Assembly: GCF_901827175.1 (NCBI RefSeq)
Contig: NZ_LR594662.1
Location: 3,534,001 to 3,598,000, forward strand
DNA length: 64,000 bases
Direction: 5' to 3'
Source: Variovorax sp. RA8
GTDB taxonomy: Bacteria > Pseudomonadota > Gammaproteobacteria > Burkholderiales > Burkholderiaceae_C
Shown: in pieces, positions 31,973-39,554 of the stretch
Layout: each line of letters starts with the position of its first letter
Position numbering within the stretch: the first letter of the stretch is position 1
Notes under the pieces: model-generated
Told to the model about the DNA's origin: nothing
Databases searched by the model: none
Seen by the model: only the letters and a program-made list of their open reading frames with translations
Translations under genes and position numbers: made by a program

Positions 31973-32941
31973 TCAGCGCAAGGCTGCAGGCTGCGACGGA
32001 GGCCGGGCATTGTACCAACGCAGGAAGTCGCCCTCGCGCTGCACGTAACCGTCCGCAACCTTGAGTCGGATGCGGTGGCCGCGGGTGCTGCAGGCCTCGA
32101 TCTGGTCGAGCAGCTGTTCGAGCTGGGCCTCGCTGGGCACGGCATCGTGCTCGCGCTTGAGCCAATGGCGCAGCACATTGGCAAGCCGCTCGCGCGGCAA
32201 GACACGCAAGGCGGCCAGGGCGGGTGGCGATCCTGCTGCAGCGAAGTCCGAAGCGGCGACCTCGGCCAGCAGCCGCGAGGCCCTGGCGGCGTTGCGGGCG
32301 GAGCGCGCGAAGGTCTCGCGGAACTGCGGCAGCGTCGCAGCGAGCGCCGGCAGCAGCTGCAGCCGAATCCGATTGCGCGTGTAGCGCAAGTCGGCGTTGC
32401 TGGGGTCGTCGACGTGGCCGATGCCGGTGCGGGCGATCCATTCGCGCAGCGCGACCGCCTGCACCTCCAGCAGCGGCCGATGGAAATTCACGCCATGCCG
32501 CTGCATCTGGCGCGGCATGCCGGCCAGTCCGTCGAGGCCGGCGCCGCGACCAAGCGCGATGAGCATGGTCTCGACCTGGTCGTCGGCATGCTGGGCCAGC
32601 GCGACATCGCCCAGCCCGTGCGCCCGCGCCAGCGCCGCCAGCGTGACATAGCGCGCGCGCCGCGCCGCATCTTCAGGACTCTCGCCGGGCGCATGCCGAG
32701 CGTCGACGCGGCCCACGCGCAGGGGCACGCCCAAGGCCTCGCAGGTCGCGAGGCAATGTGCTTCGAAATCGTCGGCCGCCGCCTGCAGGCCATGATGCAC
32801 GTGCAGTGCCTGCACCTGGCCCGGCCAGAGGCCGGCGGCCGCATGCAGCAAGGCAGTGGAATCGGCACCTCCGCTGTAGGCGATGCCCAGCGGCAGGGGC
32901 ACCGCCCAGGACGCGAGCGCGAGGGCGGCGGGATTCTCCAT
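31973..32941 (-). CDS. tilS: tRNA(Ile)-lysidine synthase
   Basis: A 322-residue N-type ATP pyrophosphatase with the PP-loop IAYSGGADSTALLHAA near residue 20, then HVHHGLQAAADDFE and VALAQHADDQVETMLI, the TilS-specific metal/adenosine motifs. It converts the wobble C of tRNA-Ile(CAU) to lysidine so that AUA is read as isoleucine. It is about 110 residues shorter than the E. coli protein, apparently lacking a full C-terminal domain, as in some other bacteria. It lies between accA (33 bp) and lysC (89 bp). Confidence 0.94.
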   Translation of the reverse strand: MENPAALALASWAVPLPLGIAYSGGADSTALLHAAAGLWPGQVQALHVHHGLQAAADDFEAHCLATCEALGVPLRVGRVDARHAPGESPEDAARRARYVTLAALARAHGLGDVALAQHADDQVETMLIALGRGAGLDGLAGMPRQMQRHGVNFHRPLLEVQAVALREWIARTGIGHVDDPSNADLRYTRNRIRLQLLPALAATLPQFRETFARSARNAARASRLLAEVAASDFAAAGSPPALAALRVLPRERLANVLRHWLKREHDAVPSEAQLEQLLDQIEACSTRGHRIRLKVADGYVQREGDFLRWYNARPPSQPAALR

Positions 32942-32974
32942 CGGTCATGCGGCAGCCCTTCTGTGGGCCGCGGA

Positions 32975-33955
32975 TTACTTGGTGCTCTCGGCCTTGGTAT
33001 CGGCGAAGCGCCCGTAGCTCTGCAAGCGCTCGTAGCGGCGCTCGAGCAGTTCCTTGGGCCGCAGATCGGCGACCTGGCGGAAGGCATCGTTGAGCGCGCG
33101 CTTGAGGAAGGCAGCCATCTGCCGGTGGTCGCGGTGCGCACCGCCGACCGGCTCGTTGACGATCTTGTCGACCAGGCCCAGCGCCTTGAGCCGGTGCGCG
33201 GTGATGCCCAACGCGTCGGCTGCTTCCTGGGCCTTGTCGCTGGTCTTCCAGAGAATGGAGGCACAGCCTTCGGGGCTGATCACCGAGTAGACCGAGTACT
33301 GCAGCATCAGCACCTGGTCGCCGACCGAGATGGCCAGCGCGCCGCCGGAGCCGCCCTCGCCGATGATGGTGACGATCACCGGCACCTCGAGCTGCGCCAT
33401 CTCGAAGATATTGCGGCCGATGGCTTCGGACTGGCCGCGCTCCTCGGCATCGATGCCCGGGTAGGCGCCCGGTGTGTCGACGAAGGTGAAGACCGGCAGC
33501 TTGAACTTCTCGGCCGTCTTCATGAGCCGCAGTGCCTTGCGGTAGCCCTCGGGCTTGCTCATGCCGAAGTTGCGCGCGGTACGCTCCTTGGTGTCGCGGC
33601 CCTTCTGGTGACCCAGCACCATGCAGGGGGTCCCGTTGAAGCGCGCGAGGCCACCCACGATGGAGAGGTCGTCCGCGAAGTGGCGGTCGCCATGGAGCTC
33701 GACGAAATCGGTGAAGATCTCGTGGACGTAGTCCAGCGTGTAGGGGCGCTCGGGATGCCGGGCGATCTTGGTGATCTGCCACGGCGTCAGGTCGCTGTAG
33801 ATTTCCTTGGTGAGCTGCAGGCTCTTCTTGCCGAGCTGGTCAATCTCTTCCGAGATGTCGACCGCCGATTCGGTCTGCACATAGCGCAGCTCTTCGATCT
33901 TGGATTCGAGCTCCGCGACGGGCTGCTCGAAGTCGAGAAAGGTTCGTTTCGCCAA
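32975..33955 (-). CDS. accA: Acetyl-CoA carboxylase carboxyltransferase subunit alpha
   Basis: A 326-residue AccA with the standard N-terminus ([19 protein letters not shown]), [19 protein letters not shown], and the oxyanion/biotin region [20 protein letters not shown]. With AccD it transfers the carboxyl group from biotinyl-AccB to acetyl-CoA, the committed step of fatty-acid synthesis. Full family length. It sits between the AlkA-type glycosylase gene (15 bp) and tilS. Confidence 0.97.
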   Translation of the reverse strand: MAKRTFLDFEQPVAELESKIEELRYVQTESAVDISEEIDQLGKKSLQLTKEIYSDLTPWQITKIARHPERPYTLDYVHEIFTDFVELHGDRHFADDLSIVGGLARFNGTPCMVLGHQKGRDTKERTARNFGMSKPEGYRKALRLMKTAEKFKLPVFTFVDTPGAYPGIDAEERGQSEAIGRNIFEMAQLEVPVIVTIIGEGGSGGALAISVGDQVLMLQYSVYSVISPEGCASILWKTSDKAQEAADALGITAHRLKALGLVDKIVNEPVGGAHRDHRQMAAFLKRALNDAFRQVADLRPKELLERRYERLQSYGRFADTKAESTK

Positions 33956-33970
33956 CGTCTTCTCCTCTTG

Positions 33971-34639
33971 TCAGTATGCGACCACCGGCAGGGGGTCGAG
34001 CGATCGCCAAATATACCAAGTCGCGACGCTGCAGTAAGGGGCCCAGGCGACGGCCACCTCGCGCGCGTCGCTGCGGCTGACCGGATCGCCCGAGAAATAG
34101 CTGCGGCTGATGCCCGTGATCAGCCCGGCGTCGTCAAGCGGAAGGACGTTGGGGCGCATCAAGTGGAAGATGAGGAACATCTCGGCAGTCCAGCGGCCGA
34201 TGCCGCGGATAGCGACCAGCTCCGCGATGATCATCTCGTCGGACATGTCTTCCCAGGCATCGACGTGCACGGTGCCGGAATCGAAGTTCAGGGCCAGGTC
34301 GACCAGGTACTCGACCTTGCGCACCGACAGGCCGGCAGCGCGCATGTCGTCGACCTTGAGCTTGAGCACGTTCGCCGGTGTCATCTTGCGCGGCAGTGCG
34401 GCGAAGCGGTCCCACACCGATTGGGCGGCCTTCACCGAGATCTGCTGGCCCACGATGCTGCGCGCCAGCGTGGTGAAGGCGTCGCCGTGCGACTCCAGGC
34501 AGGCGTCGCCGAACTGCGGGATCAGCCGCTTCATGACCCGGTCCTTCCGGGCCAGGTGCTTGCAGGCCTCTTCCCAGTAGGGCGGCGTGTGGATGTCGAT
34601 GATGGGGGACTTCTTGGCGGCAGGCATTATGGTGCTCAT
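33971..34639 (-). CDS. DNA-3-methyladenine glycosylase 2 family protein (HhH-GPD)
   Basis: A 222-residue AlkA-type base-excision glycosylase. FTTLARSIVGQQISVKAAQS is the conserved helix set, and ELVAIRGIGRWTAEMFLIFH with PLDDAGL gives the helix-hairpin-helix plus the catalytic Asp. It removes alkylated bases, mainly 3-methyladenine. The start MSTIMPAAK at 34639 has GAGGG upstream; MPAAKK at 34627 is an alternative. It begins 4 bp after cysS ends, so both are cotranscribed. Confidence 0.93.
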   Translation of the reverse strand: MSTIMPAAKKSPIIDIHTPPYWEEACKHLARKDRVMKRLIPQFGDACLESHGDAFTTLARSIVGQQISVKAAQSVWDRFAALPRKMTPANVLKLKVDDMRAAGLSVRKVEYLVDLALNFDSGTVHVDAWEDMSDEMIIAELVAIRGIGRWTAEMFLIFHLMRPNVLPLDDAGLITGISRSYFSGDPVSRSDAREVAVAWAPYCSVATWYIWRSLDPLPVVAY

Positions 34640-34643
34640 GCCC

Positions 34644-36020
34644 TCACTTGACGGTGGTCCAGGTGGTGCCGGTCGGCGAATCCTTGAGCACGATGCCCTG
34701 CGCCAGCAGTTCGCTGCGGATGCGATCGGCCTCGGCGAAGTTCTTCGCCGCCTTGGCCTCGGCACGGCGCGCGATCAACGCCTGGATCGAGGCATCGTCG
34801 AGGGCGCTGCCGGCCTGCAGGAAGGCCTCGGGGTCGCCCTGCAGCAGACCGAGGCAGGCGCCCAGCGCCTTCAGCAAGCCGGCGGCCTGCGCCGACTTCG
34901 TCCGGTTCACCTCCCCAGCCAGGTCGAAAAGCACGGCCACGGCCTCGGGCGTGCCGAAGTCCTCGTCCATCGCGGCCTTGAAGCGTGCCGCATGCGGCTC
35001 GGCCCAGTCGATCGCGACCTCGGCCGGCGCCACCAGGTGCAGCGCCGTGTAGAGCCGCTTGAGCGAGGCGCGCGCATCGTCCAAGTGCACATCGCTGTAG
35101 TTGAGCGGGCTGCGGTAGTGCGCGCGCACGACGAAGAAGCGGATCGTCTCGGCATCGAACTGCTTCAGGACGTCACGGATGAGGAAGAAGTTGCCCAGGC
35201 TCTTGGACATCTTCTCGTCGTCGATGTTGATGAAGCCGTTGTGCATCCAGGTGCGGGCCAGCGGCTTGCCTGTCGCGCCCTCGCTCTGCGCGATCTCGTT
35301 CTCGTGGTGCGGGAATTGCAGGTCCATGCCGCCGCCGTGGATGTCGACAGTCTCGCCGAGCAACTGGCAGGCCATCGCCGAGCATTCGATGTGCCAGCCG
35401 GGCCGGCCAGGGCCGAACTGGCTGGCCCACTTGACCTCCTCGGGCTCCGTGGGCTTGGCACTCTTCCACAGCACCGGGTCGAGCGGGTCCTCCTTGCCGT
35501 CCAGCACGGCCACGCGCTCGCCGGCATGCAGCTCGTCCAGCGACTTTCCGCTGAGCTTGCCGTAGCCCGGGAACTTGCGCACCGCGTAGTTGACGTCGCC
35601 ATTGCTCGAGCGGTAAGCCAGGCCCTTCTGCTCCAGCGTGGCGATCATCGACAGCATCTGCGGCACGTACTCGGTGGCGCGCGGCTCGTGCGTGGGCCGC
35701 TCGATACCCAGGGCGTCGGCGTCCTCGTGCAACGCCCGGATCATGCGGTCGGTGAGCGTGCGGATGCTCTCGCCGTTCTCGACCGCACGCCGGATGATCT
35801 TGTCGTCGATGTCCGTGATGTTGCGCACGTACTCGACCACGAAGCCCGAGACCTTGAGCCAGCGCTGCACCACGTCGAAGGCCACCATCGAACGCGCATG
35901 ACCGAGGTGGCAGTAGTCGTACACCGTCATTCCGCACACGTACATGCGCACCCGACCGGGTTGCAGAGGAGAAAAATCCTCCAGTTCACGCGACAGCGTG
36001 TTGTAGATGCGAAGGCTCAT
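34644..36020 (-). CDS. cysS: Cysteine-tRNA ligase
   Basis: A 458-residue class I synthetase. The HIGH-like motif is [11 protein letters not shown] near residue 35, the zinc Cys CGMTVYDYC and WHIECSAM are present, and the KMSKS loop is [13 protein letters not shown] near 265. The C-terminal anticodon-binding domain ends [25 protein letters not shown]. It charges tRNA-Cys. It is the first gene of the minus-strand run that continues with the glycosylase, accA, tilS and lysC. Divergent from the TPR gene across 192 bp. Confidence 0.98.
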   Translation of the reverse strand: MSLRIYNTLSRELEDFSPLQPGRVRMYVCGMTVYDYCHLGHARSMVAFDVVQRWLKVSGFVVEYVRNITDIDDKIIRRAVENGESIRTLTDRMIRALHEDADALGIERPTHEPRATEYVPQMLSMIATLEQKGLAYRSSNGDVNYAVRKFPGYGKLSGKSLDELHAGERVAVLDGKEDPLDPVLWKSAKPTEPEEVKWASQFGPGRPGWHIECSAMACQLLGETVDIHGGGMDLQFPHHENEIAQSEGATGKPLARTWMHNGFINIDDEKMSKSLGNFFLIRDVLKQFDAETIRFFVVRAHYRSPLNYSDVHLDDARASLKRLYTALHLVAPAEVAIDWAEPHAARFKAAMDEDFGTPEAVAVLFDLAGEVNRTKSAQAAGLLKALGACLGLLQGDPEAFLQAGSALDDASIQALIARRAEAKAAKNFAEADRIRSELLAQGIVLKDSPTGTTWTTVK

Positions 36021-36125
36021 GAGACAGGGGAATGCCGGATTCGCCCGCGCGACATGGCGAGCGACAGAGATTTTTTCAGGGGTGAGGATGCTATGGCAAC
36101 GAGGGGATGAACGGAGCCCCTCGGC

Positions 36126-36131
36126 TACAAT
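36126..36131 (+). promoter_or_regulatory. Candidate -10 box for the TPR/cyclophilin genes
   Basis: TACAAT inside CGGCTACAATCCCG lies 82 bp before the TPR gene start, in the cysS divergent region. No convincing -35 hexamer is found 16-18 bp upstream, so it is a moderate candidate only. Confidence 0.35.
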
Positions 36132-36212
36132 CCCGCGTCAGTATAAACGGCCGGTTCCGTTATTTTCCCGGGTGTTTTCGAGGCCCGCGTTCCTCCCCAT
36201 CTCTCGAGGCTC

Positions 36213-36797
36213 ATGAAGCACGCCGCTGCCCCCTCCCCCTCCTTCATCCCGCGCTTCCTGTCGGTTGTCCTGCTCGCCTTTGCCGCCGCCGCGGCATACG
36301 CCGACGACTACCTCGACGTCAACACCCTGCTGCGCCAGGGCAAGGCTGCCGAGGCGCTGACCAAGGCCGATGCCTACATCGCCGGCAAGCCGCGCGACCC
36401 GCAGATGCGCTTCCTGCGCGGCGTGATCCTGACCGAACAGGGCAAGCAGGCCGAGGCAATCACGGCCTTCACGCAACTCACCCAGGACTTCCCCGAACTT
36501 CCCGAGCCCTACAACAACCTGGCCGCGCTCTACGCCAGCCAGAGCCAGTTCGACAAGGCGCGCGCGGCGCTCGAGATGGCGATCAAGCTCAATCCGAACT
36601 ACGCCACCGCGCACGAGAACCTGGGTGACGTCTATGCGCGCCTCGCCGGCCAGTCCTATGGCCGCGCGCAGCAGCTCGAGACGGGCAACACCAGCATCGC
36701 ACCCAAGCTCGCGCTGATCCGACAGCTGTTCAGCGCGCCGGGCCGCGGTTCGTTGCCGGCCGCCCCGGCCGAAGCCCGCAAGCCGGTGCGCCGCTAG
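36213..36797 (+). CDS. Exported tetratricopeptide repeat protein
   Basis: A 194-residue protein with an N-terminal signal peptide (FIPRFLSVVLLAFAAAAAYA, cleavage before DDY). The mature part holds about three TPR-like helix pairs (GKAAEALTKADAYIAGKPRD, EAITAFTQLTQDFPELPEPY, KARAALEMAIKLNPNYATAH) and a Pro/Arg-rich tail. TPR proteins scaffold protein interactions; the partner in the periplasm is unknown. It is 65 bp upstream of the exported cyclophilin gene, so a shared envelope role is possible. Confidence 0.88.
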   Translation: MKHAAAPSPSFIPRFLSVVLLAFAAAAAYADDYLDVNTLLRQGKAAEALTKADAYIAGKPRDPQMRFLRGVILTEQGKQAEAITAFTQLTQDFPELPEPYNNLAALYASQSQFDKARAALEMAIKLNPNYATAHENLGDVYARLAGQSYGRAQQLETGNTSIAPKLALIRQLFSAPGRGSLPAAPAEARKPVRR

Positions 36798-36862
36798 CCC
36801 GCTGCCCGTCCGCGGCGCTGCCCGGGGTTCGTCGTCTTCTTCAGCCCGTCCTACTCTTCACC

Positions 36863-37438
36863 ATGCACATCCTTTCCCGTCGCACGGCACTGATCCTCGT
36901 CTCGACGCTGAGCCTGGCAGGCGCCGGCTGGGCGCAACAAGCTGCGCCTCGCGTCAAGCTCGCCACTTCGGCCGGCGACATCGTGGTCGAGCTCGCGCCC
37001 GACAAGGCGCCCAAAACGGTCGAGAACTTCCTGCAGTACGTGCGGGACAAGCACTACGACGGCACGGTGTTCCACCGCGTGATCGACGGGTTCATGATCC
37101 AGGGCGGCGGCTTCACGTCCGAGCTGAAGCAGAAGCCCACGCGCGCCCCCGTCCCGCTGGAGGCAAGCAACGGCCTGAAGAACGACAAGTACACGATCGC
37201 GATGGCGCGCACCTCCAACCCCAATTCGGCGACCTCGCAGTTCTTCATCAACGTGAAGGACAACGCGATGCTCAACGCCCCCAATCCCGACGGCCACGGC
37301 TACACCGTTTTCGGCAAGGTGGTCGCGGGCACCGAGGTGGTCGACAAAATCCGCGCCGTGCGCACGGGCAACAAGGGCGGCATGCAGGACGTGCCGCTCG
37401 AAAGCGTCACCATTGAATCCGCCACCGTGGCGAAGTAA
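36863..37438 (+). CDS. ppiA: Exported peptidyl-prolyl cis-trans isomerase (cyclophilin type)
   Basis: A 191-residue cyclophilin with a signal peptide (TALILVSTLSLAGAGWAQQ). The catalytic core is seen in YDGTVFHRVIDGFMIQGGGF (Arg and the Phe/Met/Gln set) and MARTSNPNSATSQFFINV. It catalyses proline isomerisation, here in the periplasm. It is followed 21 bp on by a cytoplasmic paralogue, a typical tandem in this group. Confidence 0.93.
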   Translation: MHILSRRTALILVSTLSLAGAGWAQQAAPRVKLATSAGDIVVELAPDKAPKTVENFLQYVRDKHYDGTVFHRVIDGFMIQGGGFTSELKQKPTRAPVPLEASNGLKNDKYTIAMARTSNPNSATSQFFINVKDNAMLNAPNPDGHGYTVFGKVVAGTEVVDKIRAVRTGNKGGMQDVPLESVTIESATVAK

Positions 37439-37459
37439 GCCAATCAACAAGGAGCCCTC

Positions 37460-37969
37460 ATGAGCAACCCCCAAGTCGAACTGCACATCAAGGACCAAGG
37501 CGTCATCACGCTCGAACTGGACCAGGACAAGGCGCCCAAGACGGTCGAGAATTTCCTCGCCTACGTGACCAAGGGCCACTATGACAACACGGTGTTCCAC
37601 CGCGTCATCCCGGGCTTCATGGTGCAAGGCGGCGGCTTCGAGCCGGGCATGTCGCAGAAGCCGACGGGCGCCGAGATCCAGAACGAGGCCGACAACGGCC
37701 TGAAGAACGACAACTACACGGTGGCGATGGCCCGCACCAACGCTCCGCACTCGGCCACGGCGCAGTTCTTCATCAACGTAGCCGACAACGGTTTCCTCAA
37801 CCACACCGCGCCTTCCGCACAAGGCTGGGGCTATGCAGTGTTCGGCAAGGTGGTCGGCGGCAAGGAAGTGGTCGACAAGATCAAGGCGGTGAAGACCGGC
37901 CGCAAGGGCTTCCACGACGACGTGCCGCTGGAAGACGTGGTCATCGAGAAAGCTGTCGTCAAAGGCTGA
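37460..37969 (+). CDS. ppiB: Cytoplasmic peptidyl-prolyl cis-trans isomerase (cyclophilin type)
   Basis: A 169-residue cyclophilin without a signal peptide. Active-site segments are [20 protein letters not shown] and [26 protein letters not shown] precedes the ATG. It is clearly paralogous to the preceding exported protein but lacks its leader, so it acts in the cytoplasm. It is 2 bp before lpxH. Confidence 0.95.
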   Translation: MSNPQVELHIKDQGVITLELDQDKAPKTVENFLAYVTKGHYDNTVFHRVIPGFMVQGGGFEPGMSQKPTGAEIQNEADNGLKNDNYTVAMARTNAPHSATAQFFINVADNGFLNHTAPSAQGWGYAVFGKVVGGKEVVDKIKAVKTGRKGFHDDVPLEDVVIEKAVVKG

Positions 37970-37971
37970 AG

Positions 37972-38733
37972 ATGACCGCTTTCGCCGAGCTCGTGGCTCC
38001 TGCGGCGTGGCGCACGGTCGACCTGATTTCCGACCTCCACCTGCAGTCCTCGGACCCGGCGACCTTCGAGGCGTGGCACGGCTACCTGCAGACCACGCCG
38101 GCGGACGCGATCTTCATCCTCGGCGATCTGTTCGAGGTCTGGGTCGGCGACGACGCGGCCGCCGAGCCCGGCTTCGAGGCGCAATGCGCGGAGGTGCTGC
38201 GCGAAGCCGGCGCGCGCCGGCCGCTGTTCTTCATGCACGGCAACCGCGACTTCCTGCTCGGCCCCGCCTTCGCGGCGCAATGCGGCATGCAGTTGCTCGA
38301 CGACCCGACGGTGCTGGCCCTGCATGGCAGGCGCTGGCTGCTGAGCCACGGCGATCTTCTCTGCCTTGAAGACACCGAGTACCTGCGCTTCCGCGCCGAA
38401 GTGCGCGCCCCGGCCTGGCAAGGCACCTTCCTCGCGCGCCCGCTGGCGCAGCGCCGCGCCCTCGCGCGCTCGATGCGCGCGCAAAGCGAAGATCGCAAGC
38501 GCAGCCCCGGCATGGTCTGGGCCGATGTCGATGCCGACGCCGCGCGCGCCTGGCTGCGGCAGGCCGGCGCGACGACGCTGATCCACGGGCATACCCATCG
38601 GCCGGCGACCCACGCGCTCGGCGACGGCCTCAAGCGCATCGTGCTGAGCGACTGGGACCTGAAGGCGCACCCGGCGCGCGCGCAGCTGCTGTGCCTGTCG
38701 AGCGCGGGCCCGCAACGCGTCGACCTGCGCTGA
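37972..38733 (+). CDS. lpxH: UDP-2,3-diacylglucosamine diphosphatase
   Basis: A 253-residue calcineurin-like phosphoesterase with the metal-binding series DLISDLHLQ, ILGDLFEVWVGDD, FMHGNRDFLLG, SHGDLLC and LIHGHTHRPATH. LpxH cleaves UDP-2,3-diacylglucosamine to lipid X in lipid A synthesis. It overlaps the next gene by one base (TGATG) and follows ppiB by 2 bp. Confidence 0.95.
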   Translation: MTAFAELVAPAAWRTVDLISDLHLQSSDPATFEAWHGYLQTTPADAIFILGDLFEVWVGDDAAAEPGFEAQCAEVLREAGARRPLFFMHGNRDFLLGPAFAAQCGMQLLDDPTVLALHGRRWLLSHGDLLCLEDTEYLRFRAEVRAPAWQGTFLARPLAQRRALARSMRAQSEDRKRSPGMVWADVDADAARAWLRQAGATTLIHGHTHRPATHALGDGLKRIVLSDWDLKAHPARAQLLCLSSAGPQRVDLR

Positions 38734-39530
38734 TGTTCGATTGGCTGCGTGGGCTGCGGACCCCGCCTCCTATTCCCGATGCAGCCTGGCAGGCCACGCT
38801 GCTGCGCTACCCCTTTCTGGCCGACCGCGCCGGACGCGATGTGGAGCGCCTGCGCCGCCTGGCGGCGGAGTTCCTGCGCGACAAGGAATTCCATGGCGCC
38901 CATGGCTTCGCCATCACCGACGAGGTCGCGCTCGCCGTGGCGGCGCAGGCTGTGCTGCCGGTGCTGCACCTGCCCGGTGGCCTGCGCTGGTACGACGATT
39001 TCGTCGGCATCGTGATCCACCCTTCCGAGGCGGTGGCGCGGCGCAAGACCGTCGACGAGACCGGTGTCGTCCACGAGTACGACGAGATCCTGGCCGGCGA
39101 GGCGATGGACCGGGGCCCGGTGATGCTGAGCTGGCAGGACGTGCTGGCAGGCAGCGTCACGCAGGACGCGGGCTACAACGTCGTGATCCACGAATTCGCC
39201 CACAAGATCGACATGAAGAGCGGCGAGGCCGACGGCTGCCCGCAGCTGCCGGCCGGCTTCGCAGGCACGTCGACAGCGCGCGATGCGCGACTCGCCTGGT
39301 TCGCGGTGCTGCAGCCGGCCTACGACGACTTCCGTGAGAGGACCATCGTCGCCGAGCGCTTCGGCGGCCAGGCGCCGTGGCTCGATGCCTACGGCGCCAC
39401 GTCGCCAGGCGAGTTCTTTGCCGTGGCCTGCGAGGCCTATTTCGTGAACCGCGCGAAGCTGGCGTCCGAATTCGCCGGCCTGGTCGCGCTGTTCGACGAG
39501 TTCTTCAGGCGCCCGGCCTCGGCGGCGTGA
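38733..39530 (+). CDS. mtfA: M90-family zinc peptidase, MtfA-like
   Basis: A 265-residue protein of the MtfA family. YNVVIHEFAHKIDMKSGEAD contains the HExxH zinc site, and a downstream Glu-rich segment (TSPGEFFAVACEAYFV) supplies the third ligand. In enterobacteria MtfA is a zinc aminopeptidase that binds the glucose-PTS repressor Mlc; here a sugar-PTS link is not shown. The start MFDWLRGLR at 38733 overlaps lpxH by one base. Confidence 0.9.
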   Translation: MFDWLRGLRTPPPIPDAAWQATLLRYPFLADRAGRDVERLRRLAAEFLRDKEFHGAHGFAITDEVALAVAAQAVLPVLHLPGGLRWYDDFVGIVIHPSEAVARRKTVDETGVVHEYDEILAGEAMDRGPVMLSWQDVLAGSVTQDAGYNVVIHEFAHKIDMKSGEADGCPQLPAGFAGTSTARDARLAWFAVLQPAYDDFRERTIVAERFGGQAPWLDAYGATSPGEFFAVACEAYFVNRAKLASEFAGLVALFDEFFRRPASAA

Positions 39531-39554
39531 CCACCAGGCGCAGGCGCCCTGCCC

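Noticed and set aside
31877..34651. A 924-codon plus-strand frame opposite tilS, accA and the glycosylase
   Set aside because: It spans three well-supported genes antisense and has no recognisable domain.
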